Below are positions 1 to 5,233 of a stretch of 16,367 bases of DNA, piece after piece; position 1 is the first letter of the stretch, and each line of letters opens with the position of its first letter. This DNA comes from an uncultured Muribaculaceae bacterium (lineage in GTDB: Bacteria; Bacteroidota; Bacteroidia; Bacteroidales; Muribaculaceae): assembly GCA_948788915.1 (NCBI GenBank), contig CAQFOZ010000045.1, positions 1 through 16,367 on the forward strand, given 5' to 3'. Below the pieces are notes generated by a model, which ran no database searches, was not told the DNA's origin, and was given only the letters and a program-made list of their open reading frames with translations. The position numbers and the translations under genes were made by a program.

Positions 1-60
1 GATGAAAAGAATTTCAAATATCCTCTTAAATTATAATTCGTGTTAAATTCAAACATTCTC

Positions 61-245
61 TAAGTAGTTGAGATAAATTAATGAACATATAAAACGAAGA
101 TATTTTTGAGTCGATTTTGGCGCGGAGCGAAGGAGCATATACTCATATGCGACTGAACGACAAGCCGAAAGTAACCAAAAAGATCGAGTTTTATAGTTCA
201 AGATTAAAACAATACATATATCGTTTAATTTTTCTCAACTACTTA
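61..245 (+). repeat. 185-bp structured intergenic element, copy 1
   Basis: Terminal arms 61-81 and 225-245 are inverted repeats (20 of 21 pairs; only T74/T232 mismatched). Inside them a second stem pairs 82-86 with 196-200 and 88-95 with 188-195, giving 13 pairs with A87 bulged. The 81-nt core (103-183) holds a perfect 6-bp hairpin, GCATAT at 135-140 and ATATGC at 145-150, with loop ACTC. The core matches copy 2 (3051-3131) at 66 of 81 positions, and the segment lengths of the two copies are the same. Bases 184-224 include a run (gattaaaa ... tatcgt) that is also shared. No transposase or conserved reading frame lies inside. It could be a structured noncoding RNA, a MITE-like or REP-like repeat, or a transcript-end structure; the sequence does not decide between these. 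Bases 1-60 to its left are AT-rich and show nothing recognisable. Confidence 0.85.
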
Positions 246-254
246 CTTAATACG

Positions 255-285
255 CAAAATTAACAAAAAAAGTTCTTTTAACAAC
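255..285 (-). promoter_or_regulatory. Leftward Bacteroidota-type promoter facing repeat copy 1
   Basis: Read on the minus strand, GTTG (282-285) is followed by exactly 19 nt and then TAATTTTG (255-262). This fits the known Bacteroides consensus TTTG-N19..21-TAnnTTTG at all but one base of the -33 box. The expected start is about 248-250, just outside the right arm of the repeat at 245. A transcript would therefore either be the repeat itself or carry it as the 5' leader of a gene left of the window. Confidence 0.5.
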
Positions 286-302
286 TTTTAAAGAATTGCG
301 AA

Positions 303-394
303 TCATGTGTCAGAGGCTTGGAAAGGAGGCTTGCCATCAAGCCTGTAGGGAACGTATGAGCCATGAGTAGAGTTAAATTTTATAAATTTAAACT
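303..394. other. Leader segment with a 7-bp hairpin and an AT-rich palindrome
   Basis: AGGCTTG (327-333) and CAAGCCT (338-344) form a perfect 7-bp stem with a 4-nt loop. TCATG (303-307) can pair with CATGA (362-366) to close it into a larger structure. At 371-394 an AT-rich near-palindrome pairs 371-380 with 384-394 (one bulged base). All of this lies upstream of the proposed parA promoter, so it is not in that transcript. It could be an operator region for parAB, the 3' end of something unseen, or a small RNA. No RNA family is recognised. Confidence 0.35.
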
Positions 395-411
395 ATTCAG
401 GAAGTATATGA

Positions 412-443
412 TTCGGTTTTGAGGGGATTTTTTCGTATTTTTG
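412..443 (+). promoter_or_regulatory. Probable parA promoter
   Basis: TATTTTTG (436-443) matches the Bacteroidota -7 consensus TAnnTTTG. TTCG at 412-415, 20 nt upstream, matches three of the four bases of the -33 TTTG box. The start would fall near 449, leaving a leader of about 15 nt before the ATG at 464. No Shine-Dalgarno sequence is visible, as is common in this phylum. Confidence 0.5.
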
Positions 444-463
444 CAAAATAAAGACTTCTAAAA

Positions 464-1249
464 ATGGGCAAAATCATAGCTATAGCCAATCAGAAAGGTG
501 GTGTCGGAAAGACAACAACAGCGTTTAACCTGGGAGCGTGTCTTGCTTTGGCAAAGAAAAAAGTGCTTCTTGTGGATGCTGATCCGCAGGCCAATGCCAC
601 TTCCGGAATAGGTATGCAGCTTGAAGATTCCGATCTTTCCATTTATGAGTGTCTGGTGGATGGACGGGCCGCTTCCGAGGCGGTAATGCACTCCTCGATA
701 GACAATCTGGATATAATCTGTTCACGGATAGATCTTGTGGGAGCGGAGGTGGAGCTGATGAACAGACGGGAGAGAGAGCGCGTGTTGCAGCGTGTGTTGG
801 CGGAAGTGCGGGATAATTATGATTTCATATTGATTGACTGCTCGCCGTCTCTGGGTGTGATCACTGTGAATGCCCTTACGGCCGCCGATTCCGTGCTTAT
901 CCCGGTTCAGGCCGAATATTTTGCGCTTGAAGGGATCTCGCAGTTGCTTAATACCGTCAGGATAATCAAGAGCCGTCTGAGTCCGACTCTGGAGATTGAG
1001 GGCTTTCTGCTCACGATGTACGATGCGCGCCTGAAACTTGCAAACCGTATTTATGAAGAGCTTCAGGGGCATTTCGGGAAAATGGTGTTTGATACGGTCA
1101 TCCCGCGAAACATACGCCTTTCGGAGTCTCCGAGTCATGGCTTGCCGGCGATCCTTTATGATCCCGATTCGCGTGGGGCGATAGCATATGTGGAGCTGGC
1201 AAAAGAGCTGATTCGCCGTAACAAGACACCAAAAACAAAAACCGTATAA
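464..1249 (+). CDS. parA: Chromosome partitioning ATPase ParA (Soj family)
   Basis: This 261-residue protein is a cytoplasmic ParA/MinD-type ATPase. Such proteins bind the nucleoid non-specifically as ATP dimers and are released by ParB, which segregates replication origins. The deviant Walker A motif KGGVGKTT spans residues 11-18, with both the signature lysine (K11) and the P-loop lysine (K16). The Walker A' stretch LLVDADPQANAT is at 35-46, and the Walker B aspartate is D125 in FILIDCSPSLG. The length is that of small chromosomal ParA proteins without the N-terminal DNA-binding extension found in plasmid type Ia forms. The ATG at 464 puts the P-loop at the usual distance from the N-terminus. 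parB begins 8 nt after the stop, so the two are almost certainly co-transcribed. Confidence 0.97.
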   Translation: MGKIIAIANQKGGVGKTTTAFNLGACLALAKKKVLLVDADPQANATSGIGMQLEDSDLSIYECLVDGRAASEAVMHSSIDNLDIICSRIDLVGAEVELMNRRERERVLQRVLAEVRDNYDFILIDCSPSLGVITVNALTAADSVLIPVQAEYFALEGISQLLNTVRIIKSRLSPTLEIEGFLLTMYDARLKLANRIYEELQGHFGKMVFDTVIPRNIRLSESPSHGLPAILYDPDSRGAIAYVELAKELIRRNKTPKTKTV

Positions 1250-1257
1250 TAGACAGT

Positions 1258-2130
1258 ATGGCATTAAAAAGAAATGCATTGGGAAGGGGACTTGATTCCT
1301 TGATATCAATGGGTGATATCCGCACGGACGGTTCATCCGCGATCTCTGAAATAGAGATCAGCAGGATTGTACCCAACCCGGATCAGCCCAGACGCACATT
1401 CGACGAAGATACACTTGAGGAGCTTGCTTCCTCCATCAGGGAACTCGGGGTTGTACAGCCGCTCACACTCCGGTTGGGAGAGGACGGAGATTACCAGATA
1501 ATAGCCGGAGAACGGCGTTGGCGCGCCGCCCGCAAGGCCGGCCTGTTTACGGTTCCCGCTTATGTGCGCACTGTTTCCGACACGGAAATGACAGAGATGG
1601 CGCTGATTGAGAATATACAGCGTGAGGATCTGAATTCCATTGAGGTCGCTTTGGGCTTTAAAAAACTTATAGACACATATCATCTCACTCAGGAACGCCT
1701 TTCGGAGCGTCTTGGAAAAAAACGTGCCACAATTGCAAACCATCTGCGGCTGTTGCGCCTCCCGGCTGAGATTCAGCTCGGTTTGCGTGACCGTAAACTT
1801 GATATGGGTCATGCGCGTGCGATTCTGGCGATAGATGATCCCAAACTGCAGCTGAAGATATACCAGCGAATTCTTAAGGAGGGGCTTTCCGTGCGTGCGG
1901 TAGAAGAACTCGGACGCAAGCTCTCCGGAGAACAGGGCGATTCAAATGTGAGACAAAATAAAGAGAAGTCTTCCGAGATAGCGGCTCTTGAGAAGGATTT
2001 TACAGATCTGTTCACTATGCCCGTCACAGTGAAACGCACGTCAAACGGCAAGGGTTCGGTAACTTTGAAATTTGAATCGGAAGAGCAGTTCCGTAAACTT
2101 GTCGAGACATTCAGGAGATTGCAGAGTTAG
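1258..2130 (+). CDS. parB: Chromosome partitioning protein ParB (Spo0J family)
   Basis: This 290-residue protein is the centromere-binding partner of ParA. Family members load at parS sites, close as CTP-dependent clamps and slide along DNA. The ParB/Srx domain covers about residues 31-125: the conserved NPDQPRRTF segment is at 40-48, the CTP-binding box GERRWRAA at 84-91 and the ENIQRE motif at 118-123. A helix-turn-helix region for parS recognition follows at about 143-165 (LTQERLSERLGKKRATIANHLRLL). The last 50 or so residues fit the C-terminal dimerisation domain. The N-terminal KRNALGRGLDSLI resembles the ParA-stimulating tail of chromosomal ParB proteins. It follows parA by 8 nt. No site resembling the classical parS palindrome was found in the window. 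Confidence 0.97.
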   Translation: MALKRNALGRGLDSLISMGDIRTDGSSAISEIEISRIVPNPDQPRRTFDEDTLEELASSIRELGVVQPLTLRLGEDGDYQIIAGERRWRAARKAGLFTVPAYVRTVSDTEMTEMALIENIQREDLNSIEVALGFKKLIDTYHLTQERLSERLGKKRATIANHLRLLRLPAEIQLGLRDRKLDMGHARAILAIDDPKLQLKIYQRILKEGLSVRAVEELGRKLSGEQGDSNVRQNKEKSSEIAALEKDFTDLFTMPVTVKRTSNGKGSVTLKFESEEQFRKLVETFRRLQS

Positions 2131-2132
2131 GA

Positions 2133-2990
2133 ATGTGCGGTTTTAAAGGGAAACATATATTCGGCGGGAGAGACGAATGTGACAAAAACGCATTGCCCAT
2201 GAGTGAGCGGTGTCTTTTGCTTGCGTTGTGCGTCCTTCTGGTTTTCCCTTTCGGGTTGCTCACCCCTTCGGTGCATGCTTCGGGTGTGTCTGAAACACCG
2301 GTTTTCTCTGTCGTGTCGGGAGAGGAGCCGGAAGATTTTGAGCCGTTGTTGAATGCGGACAAGGGATTGCCGCCGGACTCTACGGTTAATCTTGATGCGG
2401 AGCTCGTGTTGCCGATGCCTGAGAATGTGAACGATTCTCTTCCTCCCACGGAAGTGAGGGCAAACGATTATCCTTATGGACTTGACGGGAAGAAGATATT
2501 CAATCCGTCGCCGACACGGGCGGTGTGGCTGGCCGCGCTTTTCCCCGGTCTGGGTCAGATATACAATCGCCGTTATTGGAAATTGCCGATAGTTGTGGGC
2601 GGCTTTATGGGGCTGGCCTACGCGACAAACTGGAACAATGGCCAGTATCAGGATTATGTGCAGGGGTATAGGGATCTGACCGACAGCGATCCAGGCACCA
2701 ACAGCTACATGGATTTCTTTCCTCCTACGGTAGATGAAAGCCAGCTTGACAAATCGTGGCTGACGCGCACGTTCAGGAGCAAGAGAGATTACTTCCGGCG
2801 CAACCGCGACTTGTGTATAATATGTGTGGTTGGCCTTTATCTCCTTTGTATTGTAGACGCATACATAGATGCTTCAATGGCACATTTTGACATATCCCCA
2901 AATTTGTCGATTGACTGGAGTCCTGCCGTGATGATGCAGCGAAACACCGGGAAGCCGGCTTTCGGCCTGAACTGGGCTTTGAATTTTTAA
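2133..2990 (+). CDS. DUF5683 family membrane protein
   Basis: This 285-residue protein of unknown function occurs next to parB in many Bacteroidota. The conserved DUF5683 block starts at about residue 125 with SPTRAVWLAALFPGLGQIYN. It continues through a hydrophobic segment (KLPIVVGGFMGLAYA) and a second hydrophobic helix near the C-terminus (LCIICVVGLYLLCIVDAYI). The first ATG (2133) lies 2 nt after the parB stop, giving an odd polar 22-residue extension. The next ATG, at 2199, starts MSERCLLLALCVLLVFPF, a clean signal peptide ending near SVHA, so 2199 is the likelier true start. An acidic, Pro-rich linker lies between the signal and the domain. It probably sits in the inner membrane or faces the periplasm. 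It belongs to the parAB transcription unit by spacing. Confidence 0.85.
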   Translation: MCGFKGKHIFGGRDECDKNALPMSERCLLLALCVLLVFPFGLLTPSVHASGVSETPVFSVVSGEEPEDFEPLLNADKGLPPDSTVNLDAELVLPMPENVNDSLPPTEVRANDYPYGLDGKKIFNPSPTRAVWLAALFPGLGQIYNRRYWKLPIVVGGFMGLAYATNWNNGQYQDYVQGYRDLTDSDPGTNSYMDFFPPTVDESQLDKSWLTRTFRSKRDYFRRNRDLCIICVVGLYLLCIVDAYIDASMAHFDISPNLSIDWSPAVMMQRNTGKPAFGLNWALNF

Positions 2991-3008
2991 CCTGTTTCCC
3001 TCCAATGA

Positions 3009-3193
3009 TAAGTAAGTATTTAAATTTAATTTATACTAAATGCGAGTTTATTTTTGAGGCGATTATGGTGCGGAGGGAAGGAGCATATGTTTATATGCGA
3101 CTGAGTGACAATCCGTAAGCGGACAAAAAGAAACCGCAGTGAGTATAAAAGATTAAAAAAACTTACTATCGTTTAAATTTGAATACTTACTTA
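3009..3193 (+). repeat. 185-bp structured intergenic element, copy 2
   Basis: This is the second copy, in the same orientation as that at 61-245 and with the same layout. The outer arms are 3009-3029 and 3173-3193 (20 of 21 Watson-Crick pairs; the odd one, T3021 with G3181, would be a G-U pair in a + strand RNA). The pairing extends one more base outward (3008/3194). The inner stem pairs 3032-3044 with 3135-3147 at 11 of 13 positions. The core is 3051-3131. The 6-bp hairpin GCATAT (3083-3088) / ATATGC (3093-3098) is kept, but its loop is GTTT rather than ACTC. It fills most of the 218-nt gap between the DUF5683 gene and the transglycosylase and ends about 15 nt before that start codon, so it must overlap the 5' leader or promoter of that gene. 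Confidence 0.85.
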
Positions 3194-3208
3194 TAAAACC
3201 TGATTATT

Positions 3209-4921
3209 ATGAAACATCCGATATCGATAATTTTTTTTGCGTCAGCCGTGTTTTGTTCCATAAATATTTACGGACAGCAGAAAAGCAGTGTGCTTGATGT
3301 GAAATCTAGTCTGACAGACAGCAATGTGGTGTATCCGGAAACTTATGAAGCCAACACCCACAAGCTGATGGAGGGCTGGTACATGAAGAATTACATGGCG
3401 CATGACGACAGATATGACAGGTTGGGTGATACCAACCCTTCGGATGGAGTGGTGAAGGAGAGACTGGCTAAACTGCCAACCGTGATAGAGATGCCCTTCA
3501 ATTCGGTGGTGCGAAATTATATTGACCGTTATACACAGCGGGGACGCGAGCAGGTTACCGTGCTTCTCGGACTGAGCCATTATTATTTCCCTATTTTCGA
3601 GCAGGCTCTTGAAGAACGTGGTCTTCCTCTGGAACTCAAATATCTGCCGGTGATAGAATCCGCGCTTGATCCGAATGCCGTGTCGAAACACGGAGCCACT
3701 GGTTTGTGGCAGTTCATGATAACAACTGCAAAGGGGATGGGTATGGAGGTAAATTCTTTGGTCGACGAACGCCGTGATCCCTATCTGAGTTCAAAGAAAG
3801 CTGCTCAGTACCTTGCGGATCTTTATGCAACATATAACGACTGGAGTCTTGCCATCGCCGCCTATAATTGTGGTCCGGGGGCTGTCAACAAAGCCATAAG
3901 GAGAGCCGGAGGCGATCCAAGCTCACACGATTTCTGGTCGATATATAATTATCTTACGCCCGAGACCCGTGGATATGTGCCGATGTTTATCGCTGCCAAT
4001 TATGTGATGAATTATTATCCGGAACACAATATTAGTCCGGTAATACCCACAAAACCATTGGTTACGGATACTATCATGATTCAGGACAGGATACATTTCA
4101 ACCAGATATCGGAGGTGCTTGACATTCCGGTTGAGGAACTCAGGGTCTTGAATCCGCAGTTCAGGGCTGATATCATTCCGGGCTCGGAAGAGAAAACATA
4201 TACGCTCGTGCTTCCCTCTCAGCAGATACATGCCTATCTGATGAGCGAGGATGCGATAAAACAGCATGATGCAGAGAAATATGCCAAACGTGAGGCTGTT
4301 GAGCCCGGGGAACAGTTTGTGGCGTCAAACCGTCCGGCTGTCTCTGAAGCTGCATCTGCGACAGATGCGGCAACCGTGGACGCAGTACAGCAGGGCTCAA
4401 AAACAGAGGAACCGCTGCCTGTGGCTTCGGCATCCGCCACGAAAGGTGTGAAAACTGTCAGCCACAAAGTTAAGCCGGGTGAGACACTGGCGTCTATTGC
4501 CAAGATATATGAAGTGACACCGCAGGACATCAAGACATGGAATGCTTTGAGGCGTAACGCTGTGCGCACAGGACAGATACTGAGGATTAACACGGCGACG
4601 GCAGAAGGGGAGGCAGAGCCGATTGTGGCTGCCGAGACCGGAACGAAGAAACCATCCACGCAGCCAAAAGCTGTTGTGGCGAAATCAAATGTGAAGAAGT
4701 CTCCCGCAAAACCCAAGGCTCCTGCCGTGACAAATCATAAGATCAAGAGAGGTGAGAGTCTGAGCAGCATTTCCAGAAAATATGGCGTGACAATCGCGGA
4801 ACTCAAGAAAGCTAACGGCATGAGCGGGGACAATCTGCGTGCCGGAGCCACTTTGAAGATTCCGGCCAAATCAAGCTCAAGAAAATCCTCTTCAACAAAA
4901 AAACGCAGACGCAGAAGATAG
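3209..4921 (+). CDS. mltD: Membrane-bound lytic murein transglycosylase D with LysM repeats
   Basis: This 570-residue exported enzyme should cleave the MurNAc-GlcNAc bond of peptidoglycan non-hydrolytically, leaving 1,6-anhydro-MurNAc ends. A signal peptide covers residues 1-22 (hydrophobic IIFFASAVFCSINIYG). The SLT domain spans about 120-245. The catalytic glutamate is E150 in LPVIESALDP, followed by GATGLWQFM (162-170) and the AYNCGPGAV motif (218-226). A degenerate LysM-like segment lies at about 288-336. Two clear LysM domains, which bind glycan strands, lie at about 417-460 and 508-553. They are separated by low-complexity Ala/Thr/Lys linkers. The tail is strongly basic and ends in a run of arginines. 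The cysteine at 16 is not in a convincing lipobox. In Bacteroidales this gene commonly follows the parAB cluster, but here a repeat element separates them, so it may have its own promoter. Confidence 0.93.
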   Translation: MKHPISIIFFASAVFCSINIYGQQKSSVLDVKSSLTDSNVVYPETYEANTHKLMEGWYMKNYMAHDDRYDRLGDTNPSDGVVKERLAKLPTVIEMPFNSVVRNYIDRYTQRGREQVTVLLGLSHYYFPIFEQALEERGLPLELKYLPVIESALDPNAVSKHGATGLWQFMITTAKGMGMEVNSLVDERRDPYLSSKKAAQYLADLYATYNDWSLAIAAYNCGPGAVNKAIRRAGGDPSSHDFWSIYNYLTPETRGYVPMFIAANYVMNYYPEHNISPVIPTKPLVTDTIMIQDRIHFNQISEVLDIPVEELRVLNPQFRADIIPGSEEKTYTLVLPSQQIHAYLMSEDAIKQHDAEKYAKREAVEPGEQFVASNRPAVSEAASATDAATVDAVQQGSKTEEPLPVASASATKGVKTVSHKVKPGETLASIAKIYEVTPQDIKTWNALRRNAVRTGQILRINTATAEGEAEPIVAAETGTKKPSTQPKAVVAKSNVKKSPAKPKAPAVTNHKIKRGESLSSISRKYGVTIAELKKANGMSGDNLRAGATLKIPAKSSSRKSSSTKKRRRRR

Positions 4922-4935
4922 GGCGCAGAAGATAG
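4910..4935 (+). repeat. Short tandem duplication across the mltD stop codon
   Basis: The 12-nt sequence CGCAGAAGATAG occurs at 4910-4921, where it encodes the last residues and the stop, and again at 4924-4935, a period of 14 nt. A shorter CGCAGA unit precedes it at 4904. This fits replication slippage in the Arg codons of the basic tail. The period is not a multiple of three, so the second copy has no coding role. Confidence 0.7.
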
Positions 4936-4964
4936 ACTGTGTCGCATAGATAAATTCATAGATT

Positions 4965-5023
4965 AATTATTGAGCCGGCAAATGTACAGTTTAATGTACT
5001 GTACATTTGCCGGCTCAATAATC
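4965..5023. terminator. Perfect 25-bp hairpin after mltD, possible terminator
   Basis: Bases 4966-4990 and 4998-5022 are perfectly complementary over 25 bp, with a 7-nt loop. The stem contains GAGCCGGC near its base and AATGTACAG towards the loop. It begins 45 nt after the mltD stop. No T-tract follows on either strand, so it is not a textbook intrinsic terminator. It could end transcription in a Rho-assisted way, protect the mRNA 3' end, or be an unrelated palindromic repeat. Confidence 0.6.
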
Positions 5024-5095
5024 TCTGTATATCAATATTAGTATATCCGAAGAAGAGTCAGAGATGCAGTGCCCGTGACGGAGCTTTACCCGACG

Positions 5096-5126
5096 GTTGG
5101 GAGGGGAAGTTGTCCCAACTTCCCAA
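5096..5126. repeat. Competing hairpins in the mltD-lyase intergenic region
   Basis: GGGAAGTTG (5104-5112) and CAACTTCCC (5116-5124) form a perfect 9-bp stem with a 3-nt loop. The same right arm can instead pair with upstream GTTGGGA (5096-5102) through TCCCAAC (5113-5119), a mutually exclusive 7-bp stem. No T-tract follows. It lies upstream of the proposed lyase promoter, so it is more likely part of the mltD 3' region. The rest of the 312-nt gap (4922-5233) holds the 25-bp hairpin, the promoter and the palindrome listed separately, and no credible gene. Confidence 0.5.
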
Positions 5127-5183
5127 AAACACACTCTAATAAAATATGGATAATTTTGTATAAATTTATAGATAATATTGGCT

Positions 5184-5213
5184 GTTGAAAGATTAATTGT
5201 TAATGTAATTTTG
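5184..5213 (+). promoter_or_regulatory. Probable promoter of the heparinase-like gene
   Basis: GTTG (5184-5187) is followed by 18 nt and TAATTTTG (5206-5213), a good match to the Bacteroidota consensus although the spacer is one base short of the usual 19-21. The start would lie near 5219, about 15 nt before the ATG at 5234. Confidence 0.55.
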
Positions 5214-5227
5214 TCGCAAAATTACAT
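5203..5227. promoter_or_regulatory. Perfect 11-3-11 palindrome over the -7 box, candidate operator
   Basis: ATGTAATTTTG (5203-5213), spacer TCG, then CAAAATTACAT (5217-5227) form a perfect inverted repeat. It contains the whole -7 box and the expected transcription start, and stops 6 nt before the start codon. The position is ideal for a repressor dimer. If transcribed in part it would also hide the 5' end of the mRNA. Confidence 0.6.
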
Positions 5228-5233
5228 AACATC

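Noticed and set aside
101..108. TATTTTTG in both repeat copies (101-108, 3049-3056) as an internal promoter
   Set aside because: The -7-like box is shared, but neither copy has a -33 box at the right distance.
61..245. An insertion sequence remnant
   Set aside because: The terminal inverted repeats suggest it, but no transposase fragment is present and no clear target-site duplication flanks either copy, so a mobile origin stays only a possibility.
146..260. A small protein encoded in the repeat element, starting at the ATG in ATATGCGACTG
   Set aside because: Copy 1 stays open for about 35 codons, but in copy 2 the same frame stops after seven residues, so coding is not conserved while the stems are.
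327..344. Part of a tRNA or tmRNA
   Set aside because: Only one short stem resembles an arm; no acceptor stem, T-arm consensus or anticodon arm is present.
1333..1812. A 159-codon reading frame on the minus strand inside parB
   Set aside because: It lies wholly within parB, whose motifs are clear, and has no recognisable features; similar antisense frames in the lyase, SusC and phosphoesterase genes were dropped for the same reason.
3174..3181. TAAATTTG in the right arm of repeat copy 2 as an mltD -7 box
   Set aside because: It fits TAnnTTTG, but no -33 TTG lies 19-21 nt upstream and copy 1 does not keep the G, so it may be chance in AT-rich sequence.
1..3208. A parS centromere near parAB
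   Set aside because: Chromosomal parS sites are usually near parB, but no palindrome with a CACGTG-like centre was found in the intergenic regions or in parAB by eye.
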